Assembly: GCF_041146395.1 (NCBI RefSeq)
Contig: NC_090989.1
Coordinates: 284,114,343-284,178,342 of the forward strand
Direction: 5' to 3'
Origin: Eulemur rufifrons
Taxonomy: Eukaryota > Chordata > Mammalia > Primates > Lemuridae
Length of the DNA: 64,000 nt
Notes under the pieces: model-generated
Databases searched by the model: none
Told to the model about the DNA's origin: nothing
The model's input: the letters and a program-made list of their open reading frames with translations, nothing else
Program-made: the position numbers and the translations under genes
Shown: positions 12,236 through 23,225 of the stretch, piece by piece
Layout of the letters: each line of letters opens with the position of its first letter
Numbering within the stretch: the stretch's first letter is position 1

Positions 12236-12533
12236 GGAGGGATATGGAGAACATCACACCCACGAGCGCCTAGAAGCTCTGCAGATGGGGCGGGTCCCCG
12301 CCGTGACCCTGCCCGGCACGAGGTGCACGGGGGTTGGGGGGGGCCTGGGCCCTCACAGCTTCCTCCACACCCAACGTCAAGCCTGCTGGGGTCAGGCTTC
12401 CGGTTCCACGGCCGGGTCACCCCTCCGCTGTCCGGGAGGTCTGGGCACTGCCCTCCCGCTGCCCACCCAGGGGCGTCTGAGGCCTCCAGGGCCCCCGGGC
12501 CCCTGTCCTGAGAGGACCCTGTGCAGCCCTGCA

Positions 12534-12612
12534 GCGGCGTGTCCGAGGCTGGGCCCTGGGCGAGAGCAGTGGTGTGTCCAAGGCCGGGCCCTGGGCGAGA
12601 GCAGCGGTGTGT
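12534..12612. repeat. 35-bp tandem repeat, about 2.3 copies
   Basis: Two adjacent 35-bp units, 12534-12568 and 12569-12603, differ at only a few positions and share 'gggccctgggcgagagca'. A third unit begins at 12604 and breaks off after about 9 bases. Confidence 0.9.
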
Positions 12613-12899
12613 GGCCCCTGCCCAGCGCCTCCACCGTGGACGGTGTCCGGTGCTGGCCCAGAGCTGCCTGTGCGCTGGCCGGGCTGGGAACGAGGCGGGC
12701 ACGGGCCGTGGGGCCGGCCGCGCCACCCCAGACGCCGTAGCAGGCCCAGAGGGCTCTCGCCTCTCGTCAGTGATCCAAGGCCCAGACCCCACCGATGGGC
12801 CAGGACCTGGGAGGGCCGGGAGGGCAGACCCACAGGAGGGACAGAACAGCACCTGGGGTCAAGACACTCTGCGTTCGTGGGATGCTTGCAGGGTCACCA

Positions 12900-13050
12900 C
12901 AGAGACCGACACTGCCCAGTGGTTCTGACAGTGTCCATCAGACCCGACCACAGAGGACACTGAGGCTCTGCCAGTGACCAGCCCGCTGGCGAAAGAGCCG
13001 GGACTCGAAGCCGGGCCTCAGGACCCTCGGGCCAGTCCTCTGTTCCAAAG
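12900..13050 (-). repeat. MIR-like fragment
   Basis: Contains 'agagccgggactcgaagccgggcctcaggac', which resembles the tRNA-derived end of a MIR in reverse orientation, preceded by 'acagaggacactgaggctct'. Divergent, with uncertain boundaries. Confidence 0.45.
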
Positions 13051-13190
13051 GCCTGGTGCCTGGACACAATCCTTGTCACCAGGGAGGTTGTTGGGGACAT
13101 GCAAGGTAGGTGACTCAGGCATCCCTGGGAGCATCACCTGACCACGTTCCAGATAGCTGAAGGTTTGCACGTTTGGGAGGAGCCTACTTT

Positions 13191-13345
13191 CTTTTTTTTT
13201 TTTTTTTTTTGAGACAGGGTCTCGCTCTGTCGCCCTGGATAGAGTGCAGCGGCATCACCATAGCTCACTGCGGCCTCCAGCTCCTGGGCTGAAGCGATCC
13301 TCCCGCCTCAGCCTCCTGTCGCGCTAGGATGGCAGGCCGCCTTTC
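13191..13345 (-). repeat. Alu-type monomer, antisense
   Basis: A T-run followed by 'gagacagggtctcgctctgtcgccc' and 'tcctcccgcctcagcctcctg' marks a left Alu monomer in reverse orientation. It stops near 13345 without a second arm, so it is a free monomer or a truncated copy. Confidence 0.8.
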
Positions 13346-15094
13346 AACAGGCCCATCGTACCAAATTACTCCTCCCCCCCAGGCACAGCGCCGCCACAGA
13401 GCCTCCTGCCCAGAATCAGCAATGTCAAAACAATCAGCATACACAAAAGGTCTCTTTTCTATCCTGTCCTTGTCATTGACTAAACACCTCCGTGTGCCAG
13501 CAACTGTGTCCTCAACAGCTACCGTAAACCTTGCAGTCGTGACCTGGGAGCCTCGTCCCCTCCCACAGAGAGATGCTGGGAGCAGGACTGCCGCACCCCA
13601 ATAGCGAGAGTGGGGTAGATGGGCGGGGCCTGCCCAGGCAGAGCTTGGCGGCCCCCGGCCCCTCTCCCGAGAGGCCGCGTAGACGGCAGGGCTGACCGCT
13701 CTCCGCCTCTCCGCAGCGCTGTGCCATCGGGGCAGAAGCGCCCAGGCAGGAGCGGGAGAAAGGGACTCCTGCCCTCGCCGGGACTCTCGCTCCTTCACGT
13801 GCCCTGGACTGTGAGCACTAGGCCCACAGTGTCCCCCACATGAAAGGGGTCTGCAGAGAGACACCAGCAGGGCCACCACTCGGCGTGGTGCTGGAAAGCT
13901 GGTTTCAGGCACCGTCGGCAGTGGCCTTGTCTGGCAGAGCAGGCATGACCTCCACCCACCTAGATGGAACGCCCCAGAAACGGCCCCAGGACCCCCGTCC
14001 TCGCCTGCTTTGGGGGCCCCGGGTTGGGGAGGCACAGGCATGGGTGATCCAGGGTCCTGTCCGCCTTGGACACTCATGCTCGCTGCGTCCCCTCCGGAAG
14101 GACGCTCCCAGGACACCAGAGAGCTGAGCGTCAGGCGCCCAGGCCTGAGCACTTGAAACGACGTGGAATTTTAAGGAGAGTCCAAAGGCTTTTTCCAAAC
14201 CGCTAATTGGGTGACTCTTGCCCCATTTCCTCACACAGTCACACACGCACTCACAAATCTTGTTGATTTTCCAACAAACAAAACATAATCTCTGTTACTG
14301 CAACAGAATGTCCTGTTTAGGTTGACAAGAGCCAGCGGGGATGACCCTGAACCGTCCCACCACGAAATGCACTTCCAGGAAGAGTTCACTGGGCCGACAC
14401 GCAACCCCAGCCAGGAAGCCCCGATGACGAGGAGACGCGACCCGCCCAGCCACGCAGCCACCCGCCACGGTCGGGGCAAGAGCCACCTCGCTGCATGTGC
14501 TGTAAATGAATGTTTAAATGCAAAAGAAAGTATAGACAAAGACAAACTAAAGGGCAAAAGACAAACTGGGAAAAACATATGCAACACACGGCGTTGAAAA
14601 GATTGTATGTTGTTAACATGTAAAGAGCCCCTGCAAATGCGTGACAGCGAGTGCTGTCCCGTTAGAGGGAAGCCGGGCCCGGACGTGGGCACCAGCTCCC
14701 ACATGAGTGAGTAAGCGTGTCGAAACTTCAAGTTTAAAAACCAAAGAGCCAAAGACGTCTCTTTACTCCTACCAAATTGGCAATGATGTTTATGTTAATC
14801 CCTGAAATTAATGACAAGGAGGGAAAAGGCACTCAGTTCCCCCAACCATTGTTCTAGAAGGAAACGTGGCCATTTCCGCCCACACACGAAGTCTGATAGG
14901 TGGGCAGCCCCTTCGACCCGGTCGTTCCCTTCTTGCGTGCTCGATCGGAGCGGCGGGCACGGCACTGGCAGATTTATTTATTTTACACCGTGGAACACTC
15001 ACACTTGTTCAAGTCGTGCGTGGGGGTCTCAGGAAAGACCACCCGAAAAAGTGAGATGAAGACACAAGTGAGGTGTGAGCCCTCATGGCCGAAA

Positions 15095-15253
15095 TACACA
15101 CACACACCCTGCAAAGACATGCACACACGCGCCACAAACACGCCACACACACAGACCACACACGTGCACACACCACACACATACACACATCACACACATG
15201 CAAACCACACGCATACTCATGCCACACACACAGCACACACACACATACACACG
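15095..15253. repeat. Degenerate CA-rich simple repeat
   Basis: About 160 bp of interrupted (CA)n with ACACAC runs broken by CGC, TGC and ATAC units. The two strands give spurious Cys-Val and His-Thr-rich frames. Confidence 0.9.
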
Positions 15254-17179
15254 GAGGAACAGCAGCAAAAGTGCACCCGGTGTGGACACGGGTGGGCTGT
15301 GGTTGGTAGAACCCACCGCCTTTCCTACTCCCCTGCTCCCCTACGTTTTGAGTAACGAATCTGTTTACTTTTCTCGTGACGATGGAAGGCAGCAGCCCTG
15401 GGCCTCGCTGTCACCTGCACAGGGTGACACCTGACCCCCCGCGGCCTCCCGGGTGAAACTGGAGCCAGGCCGCGACCTGGCCCAAGGGCCGGCACCCCGT
15501 CACCGTCCCCGGCTCAGTTACAGGCAGCGGCCGTGAGGTCACCAGGAGTCCTGGTCTCACCCTGTGAACTACGCAGCCTCCTGGGCCTGGCGCAGGAATC
15601 ACGCGGCCACTACCGCAGGAGCAGGCCCCGCAGCAGGCCTGGCACCTCTGGAGACCCTGGGACACCCCAGGTGCCCAGTGACCCCCAAACGACAGCTCTG
15701 GGAGTCCTGGAGACAGGCCGCTGTCCCAGCTGAGCCCCTCCTCCTGCAGGGGACACTGTCTTCCCGAGGTCCCGGGGGAGACAGAGCCAGGCTGGCTGGT
15801 CAGGGGTCTTGCCGCCTCTCCTCTTCCCGTCCACTTCCGTTCCCCCTGTGCCCTGCGTGGGCCCAGGACACGCAGTGGACAGACGGGCCCACGAGGGCAG
15901 CCGCAGTGAGGAACAGGGCCGTGGGCTCAGTGTGGGGAGGGCAGCCCGGGAAGGGCCTCAGGTGGCGGCAAAAGGCCGGGAGCCGGGTGGGTGGCGACTC
16001 CCAGGAGGGTGGTCTGTGGTCCAGGCTGAGGAGTGGCAGCTGCCAGGTGCCCATCGGGGAGGAGGCCTGGGGACAGCAGATGCCGCCCTGCAGGGCCACG
16101 GAGGCCGGGTGGGAGCGGGGTTTGCTGAGCAACGTGAGGGGCTGCCGGCAAGTCTGGGCAGAAACGCGGCGCACTCTGCCGGCTGCCGGGCGGACGGGAG
16201 ACCAGGAAGGCGAGCCGGGGCTGGGACGTAGCAGAAGGACCGGGTGTCAGACCTGGAAGGAGGAGCCAGTGGGGTTTCCTCATGGATGGGGCGGACGCCA
16301 GCCCAAGGCCGACCCAGCAGGGTCCGGGAGGAGCTGGGGGCAGGGGCAGCCGGCTCAGGCAGCGGGCAAGGGGGCCGCGGACACGCTGAGGGGAAGGCGC
16401 CTGGCAGAGTGGGAGCTGCCGTGGGGAGAGACGGGCCACCGCCCAGTGCCCCTAAGGAGTGGGGACAGCTGGGAAGAGCCCACGGCCATCAGGGCCAAGG
16501 AAAGAGTGGGCAGCCACAGGGGATGGAAGGGTTGGGGGAGGCAGAGGGCAGGGCAGACGCGGGCAGGCAGCGTGGCCACGCCAAGGTCACGGGCCCTGTG
16601 GGGAGGGGAGCAGAGCTGGAGCGGAGGGGACTTGTGGCCGGATGCCGGGGACAGGGACAGGCTTCGAGGGGACAGCGCCTCTCAAGGGGCTTCTCTGGGG
16701 AGGGGGTGGGGAAATGGCGTGATGGCTGGAGAGCTGGGCCCGGGCTTCTGGGTCTGGGTGGGACTTGGGCTTCACAAGGACGTGCGAGAGGGACGTGCCC
16801 TGACGGGGACAACCACAGAGGGACACCGCAGGCCAGTCTGGCCCAGCCCTAGGGCCCACAGCGGGCAGCTCCCAGCGTGAGGGTGTGGAGGAGATGGGAG
16901 TTGGGGGCGGAAGGACTGGGGGCCATGGTGGCTGGTAGACGCCAGGCGCTGGCGCATGTGGCCTTTGTGCCAGGCGGCTTGCTTGGTGTTGGCAGGAGCG
17001 AGGGTCACAGGCAGCAGTGGCAAGGCCAGGCCCATGGGGGGGTCAGTGGCTGAGACGGGCCGAGGACAAGTTCAGGGACATGGGCCACCAGGGAGGGAAG
17101 GGGCACTCTCGAGGCTGTCAGAATCACCAAGACCAATGGGAGTGACAGGGCCACGTCCTCAAGGCCGGGGCGGCGGGAG

Positions 17180-17480
17180 CTGTCTGCCCAAGGAGGCACC
17201 TCTGGGCTCCTCACGCCCCTCCAGCCTCTCCCTGTTCCTGGACTCATCCGCCGGCTCATTCCCACCCCAGGGCCTTTGCACGCACTGGCCCCAGGGTCTG
17301 GAACGCCCTTTCTCCAGGTCTTTGTGTGGCCAGCTCCTACTGTCCTTCAGAGCAGAGCCGCACCGTCACCCCTTTGGAGAAGCTGTCCCAGCCGAAACCG
17401 GCCCCCAGCTGCTTCCTGTCCCGTGTTTTCCTGATCTGCTCCCAGGCTCAGCGTCAGCCTCCTCAACGCCACCAATGCCA
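17180..17480 (-). repeat. L2-like LINE fragment, antisense
   Basis: Wording such as 'ctcattcccaccccagggcctttgcacgc', 'ctggaacgccctttctccag' and 'tgtggccagctcctactgtc' matches the familiar reverse-complement form of the L2 3' region. Boundaries are approximate. Confidence 0.6.
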
Positions 17481-18419
17481 GGCGTCCACTCACCTCCCCC
17501 GCCATGAGACCGTCCTGGCGGCCCCGCCGGGGGCTTGCACACTTCCCTGGAACCCCGAAATGCGCGCGCTGCTCAGACGTGCCTGCAGCATCATCACCCC
17601 GACCCAGCGCCCGCACCTCACGCCCTCCTCCCGTCTGCTCGCGTAGCTGCCGTGTGTGCTGGTGTCGCCCGGACAGTGACACGGGGCCTTGCCCACGCCT
17701 GGCCCAGCAATAGAGATAGGAGGGGTCACCCCGTCTTACAGAGGATGAGACGTGAGGTGGGAGAGACCTGGGCTGGACTCGGCGGTGCCGGGCCAGGGTG
17801 TTCAGCCCACGCTTATAGCCCGCACGAGTCGGCCGCTGGGCTGGTGGACGGGTCCCTCGGGCCCCCCCCTGGCCACCGGCCTGGAAAGAAAGAAGAACAC
17901 ACAGACCAGAATCCCAAGGTCACAGGGCCAAGCACGGAGGACGCTGGCTCCCAGCTGAGCAAAGGCAGCAGCAGGGGTTACTCCAGGCTAAATAAATAAG
18001 AGAATTGGGCAGGAAGAAAGGGGCAAATGCCGTGTTATCAGCCAGCCCGTGCCCTGCAGGGAGCCTGGGCAGCGCCATGGGCCTGTTTGCTGAAGAGAGG
18101 GGCCCAGACACTCTGGGAGGCTGTGACCCGGTGGCAGCCCCCGCCTCCCCGTGTTTGCCTTGGCCCCACGCAGGCAGGGAGGGCCGGGCAGGGGTCCACA
18201 GCCAGCATGAGACCCTGCGAGGGGTCGGCACAGTGGCAGTCCCCACGTGGTTACAGGCATCCAGCATGAGCCCCCAAATTCCCAACATCCTCATACTTCT
18301 TGTCCCCCAAAGCAGCATCTCCCACTTCAGGGGACCAGTGGGGTCCCGCAGGGCAGGGGCTCAGCTATGGGGAGAGCCAGCTGCCTCCCAGGCAAGGCCC
18401 AGACAGACCCGCAGCCTCC

Positions 18420-18555
18420 CCAGCCCTGCAGGTGGGCACGTTTCTATCCCCACCTTGCAGCTGAGAAAAGAGGGACAGAGAGGGCAAGGGGCTCGCCCAG
18501 GACCAGAGGCTCCTTCAGGGCGGAGCCAGGCAGCCAGGCCACCACCTGGCCTCAC
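18420..18555 (-). repeat. MIR-like fragment, antisense
   Basis: Contains 'tatccccaccttgcagctgagaaaa' and 'cagagagggcaaggggctcgccc', the reverse-orientation MIR core. Divergent. Confidence 0.5.
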
Positions 18556-21239
18556 AGCCACCAGCGCAACACCCAACCCCTAAGGCCACCCTGTCCCTGC
18601 CCAGGATGGAGCACGTGGCAGGAAAGAGACAGGGCTGCACCTCGCGCTCCCAGGACCCGCGTCCTGCCTACTCATCCTCCAAAGAGCAGCACTTTTCAAA
18701 GTGCGCGTCCGCAGAGCCTTAGGTCCCCGGGGGCTGTCGGCATGGCCCCGGGGTGGTGAAGTCCAGAAGCACTGGGTGAGCAAGGGGAGTGGGGGCTTCT
18801 TCCATGCAGGACTTCTCAGAGCCTTTAGCCACTCTGCACGCTGGCCCTGGGGTAGATCTGTGAGCAGAATTTCCGAAACATCTGTGGCCACAGGGGATGG
18901 GGGGGCACAGAACCCCTGCGTACGAGAGGAGCTGTGGCTTCCAGCAGACATCGGTCCCCAACCTCGGTCCTCCGGTAGAGAGCAAGGGCTGGCCTGGGCT
19001 TTGCGGTTCCCCTGAGCTGCCTTCACTTTCCTTCTCTCTTCCCTACTAGCTTGGGGTCCTCTCTGAACTTGGGCCTTCTCGGTCACGAGGAGAGAGCAGT
19101 GCCCAGCTACAGGGCAGACACACCGTGCGTGAGCAGCGGGTTCCAGCCTGCGCGCAGCGGGCACCAGGCAGGGGCGACCTCGACCGCAGGCCTGAGAGGG
19201 GCAGAGGCCGTGACCACCCACTGCCTCCTGGGCCACCCCCGCTCCGTCTGGCAGCATTGTTTAAAAAACCCCTCCCCGCCTCGTCTCCAAGGGCAGCACT
19301 GGCGTCCCATGGACAGGACTGGTACCTGCCCCGGCCTTTCGCCGCTGCCCGCGCCCCAGCGTGTGGCTGGACGGACCTGCACGCAGGCTGGAACCATGCT
19401 CCAGCAGGAGCTGGAGAATGACGGTGATTACTGGTGGGACGGTTTTCACACCAGGCGTCTGGTCTTTTCAGTGGTTCTTCCTCCAGCAGGAGGGGCCCCC
19501 CCGGGCTCCAGCTGGAGGGAGCAGAGCCCGCCCCGGTGAAACCCCGCAGCCAGGGAGCAGTGTGGGGTGGGGTGCACGGCGCGCACACACCAGGACACAG
19601 CCCAGGCTCTCTGCTGGGCATTCTACCCCGGGAGAACCACGGCCCCTCCACGCTCCAGGGCCCAGCCGAGCCGCCGAGCAGGCCTCCACTCTGAGCCACA
19701 CGGTGCCACCTGGAGGGACAGCACGGCTGGCGACACTTCAACGCTGCATCAGGTCTCTGGGGCCAGTCCCAAGAAGGTCCCACTGCTCCAGCCCCAGCCT
19801 CTAGAGCCCCCGTCCCCCACCAGGCCTCACCTCTGCTTAGGCTGTGTCTCTCCTCGTGCCCCCTGTCTGGGCAGGCCCTGGCCTTCGTCCCTCAGGGGGC
19901 CGCTCCCCCAAGGCCCTGCCCCGTCCTCTGAGCAGGGAAGCCCTTCCTGGTGGGGCCACCCAGCCCTGAAGCCTGGGCCTCCGTTTCTGCCCGAAACCCT
20001 GCACTGGAGGTTTCGGCAACGCGCTCCAAGGCAGGGCCTGCTGCAGCCACCCGGTTCGCCCGGTGCCTCCCGCACTCACGCGTGGGCTCGGGCCGTCTGC
20101 CCTGGGTTCCTGCCTGTCAGTCGTGGGCAGCAGCAGTGCCCACCTCTTAGCAGCCCCCTCGCCCTCACAATGGCGTGTTCAGTCGTCTGTCTCCCCCTCC
20201 TGGAGCCCGAGGACCTCGGCCCAAGAGAACCACACGTGGACAGACGCACGGCCTGGGTCACGTCCCTCCTGCCTCTGCGGCCGTAGGCTGGGCTTCTGGG
20301 CGGTCAGAGAAGTTGTCCCCTTGTCTGTCCCCAGGCCAGTCCACAAACACCCACGGAAACGACCGAATGAGAGAGAACTACGGCAAGACCCCTCTTCTGG
20401 CTGCCTCTGGGGGCTACAAACACAGCCAGATAGTAGGGCAGCCTGGGAAGGTTCCAGAACAGCTGAGAACCAGCTCCTGGAGGGTGGATGACCTGTGTCT
20501 GAGTCCCGCCTGATCCCGCAGGCCCCAGGCGCTGTCGTCCCTCCCTGGGCCTCAGGCGCTGGCAGGGAGCTGGTCCTGGGACATTCATGTCCCTGAGGAA
20601 GGGCAGCCCCGGCGCTTGGTCCGCACAGGGCTTCCGGCCACCAGGGCCTTGGGGGCCGGGGCAGCGCCACAGCGCTCTGGAGGCCGGCGGGTCAGGCAAG
20701 CAAGGTCTCCGCCAGACGCCGGCCCTGGGAACGCTCCGTCCCTCCTCCCTCCGCACGTCCGAGGTCAGTGGTCACAGTATTAATAGAGGCCCCTGAGCCC
20801 TGAGAAGAGGCCGCGCACCCCGGACAGCCGTCACCTCCCCACAGAAGCGGAGAAAGGCGGCTCCTTACGCAAGCTTGGCCAAGAGGCTCCGGGCACCCCC
20901 GGGAGGGGTCCACGGAGCCCTGGGGTGCCGGGTCCCCACTCTGTCCCCACTCTGCCCAGAGGCACTGCTGGCTCTGCGGAGCAGGACAAAGGCAGGTTCC
21001 AAGGATCCCATGTTCTCCTCCCTGACACCTTCGGCCTCCAGACAGCCTCAGTGTCAGAGCAGTGCTTGTGGGGCAGAAGGAACGGCGCCAAGTGTCCAGG
21101 CTGGGCACAGCGCCCTCCTCGGAACGGGCTGTGAGCGGGAAAGTGTCTGTACACAAGGAGATGTCCTATTTTAAACCATCTGGCCCTTTAGTACACAGAA
21201 AAGTCTGGAAAGTTATTCACCACCAGGGCTCCCTCCCGC

Positions 21240-22010
21240 CTTCCTCCTTCCCTGCACGTCATACCGCGGGACAGAGGCGCCCACTGCCGGGAGGAATGGA
21301 GGAAACCCGGCCGCAGGGGACCGGCTCCCCGACTCCTTCCTCCGGCCCCCCGGACCGCCCGCCCGCAGGTGGGGCCGCACCTGCAGGGCTCGTGTTCCTG
21401 CCAGAAACCCACGGCAACGCAGGGGCTCTGGGCACATCGGAGCGGCCCATCCACGTGGTTGGCGGCGGGTCGGGGCTCCGCTCGTTTCCGTTTCCATCTT
21501 TCCGTGCGTGACGGTAAACGCCCCCGCAAGCGGGCATCACGTGCGTGAAGACGGGGCCTTCCCAGAACACCAACGCCAGACGTGTCCGGGCTGCGCCTCC
21601 CCAGGACCCCCAAGTCTGACGCTGGCACAGGCCCCCCGCCCGAGGCACTGCCAGCGTCCCCGGGGGGCTCTGGCACCGCCCGCCGCACCTGGGGCCGCCC
21701 CGCGTCGCGCCCCGGTTTCTCTCTCTGGAAAATGGGACGGTGGCGGGGACCTGGACGGAGCCCTCCCCAGCCCGAGGCGTGCACTCTGCGGCTCCGTTGC
21801 CAGTCCCTTCAGGGGGAGGAAACTGAGGCACAGAACCTTTCCGCCAGGCCCACCGAGAAGCCAGACTGTGCGCGACGGCTGCCAGCCCCGCCCCGCCGCC
21901 TGGTGCCCCCGCCTGGCTCCCGCGACCCTGAGCGGTGCCGCCGCGCCCCCTGGTGGAGGCCTCTGGCATTGCCAGCAAGGCGCCCAAGAGAGGGTCCCCC
22001 ATGTCCCCTG
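21240..22010. other. CpG-rich segment without a recognisable gene
   Basis: This stretch is rich in CG dinucleotides ('gccgcaggggaccggctccccg', 'ggttggcggcgggtcggggctccgctcg', 'cgacggctgccagccccgccccgccgcc'). A MIR-like piece sits near 21790-21840. No exon or promoter architecture is recognised, so it is an orphan CpG island at most. Confidence 0.35.
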
Positions 22011-22899
22011 CCTATTGGGTGTGTGGGGACACCCAAGCCTTGAGGCCCAGCAGCCTGGCACTGGAACCCCAGCGCCTCCACCCGCCTCTTCCCAAAGAGA
22101 TCCAAGCAGACTCGGGGATGGGAACCCACCACCCCGTCAGCCCACCGCCCACTCCAGGGCCAGCAGGACAGGGAGTGGCAGGCAGGGGCACCCACAGGCC
22201 GCGGCCACGGTTCCAAAGGCTGCTGGTCAGTGTGGTGGCTGTTAGCAGTGACCTTGAAGCTGACCCTCTGGGCCCCAGCGCTCACTCTAGAAGTCTCGTG
22301 ATGGCCCCAGGAGGGTCCCGGGTCACCAAGGCTTTCCGGTCCAGGAGGCAGTGAGTCCTTGGGGCCCTTTGCAGTTCCTGGGAATGTCACCCTCAGTCCG
22401 CTGCTTTCCTCGGCTCCCAGCTGAGAGCCTCCTAGGAACCTCCCAGGAACCGGCCGGCGGATGTCCGGGGGTGAGAGGTGGGCAGGGCGGGGCCGGGCCC
22501 CCCACTCCCGCCCCACCCAGGCAGCCCACAGACGCGGTCAGCAAGCTGCGACTCCAGGAGAAATTCCCCTGTAAAGACTGAGCTCTAATCCCACCACCAA
22601 ATCCCACCGTGCAGGATTACGTTGACAGTTGGGAGAGAGCATTTCCCCTGTGCTCCCACCCTGGATTTGCGGGTGCCAAGAGCTTTGGGTTGCAAGAGAG
22701 CAGGCACCCCTGGGCCGTCCCCATGGGCTGGTTTCTGGGGGGAATGACCACCTTCGGGGGCCCACACTGGCCCGAGACCTTCCAGCTGAGCACGGATTCC
22801 CCGACAGTTCCCCGGGTCTAGAACAGCAGCTTCTTCAGAGATCTGGAAAATTCAGGCTCCCCAAAGCCACGTGAGCCCAGAAATGAGAGCACAGCAGCC

Positions 22900-23225
22900 C
22901 TTATCTGAGGCTCTGCTCTCCCGTGTCGGTCACCTGTGGTGAATGTCACTTGCAGTGAACAGTGGCTTGCAAACAGGCACGTGCAGCACGACAAGGTGCT
23001 TGAGGGAACCACATTCAGGGGACTTCTGTTGCAGTGTGTTGTTATCATGGTTCTATTTCATTGTTATTGTTAGTCTGTACTGTGCCTGATTTATGGATTA
23101 AACTTTATCATATGCATGTGTGTGTCAGTAAAAACACAGTACTGGTTATATAGGGTTTGGTACCAGCTCTGGTTTCAGGCATCCGCTGGGCGTCTTGGAA
23201 CCGGCCCCCCAGGGTAAGGCGGGCT
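22900..23225. repeat. Tigger-like DNA transposon fragment
   Basis: Contains 'tactgtgcctgatttatggattaaactttatcat', then 'atatagggtttggtacc' and 'ggtttcaggcatccgctggg'. I associate this run with mammalian TcMar-Tigger-type elements. Family assignment is from memory and boundaries are approximate. Confidence 0.5.

Noticed and set aside
11383..12852. 489-codon open frame on the - strand
   Set aside because: It runs straight through the (TG)n(CG)n tract, giving a Thr-His repeat, and through an enhancer-like noncoding block. It has no recognisable domain, so it is an accident of GC content.
15095..15253. CRISPR-like or tandem-gene appearance of the CA-rich block
   Set aside because: The units are irregular dinucleotide repeats with no fixed-length spacers, and the genome is mammalian. 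It is a degenerate microsatellite.
15564..16880. 438-codon open frame on the + strand
   Set aside because: Gly, Arg and Gln-rich composition typical of stop-poor GC-rich DNA, overlapping open frames in all other phases, and no homology I recognise.
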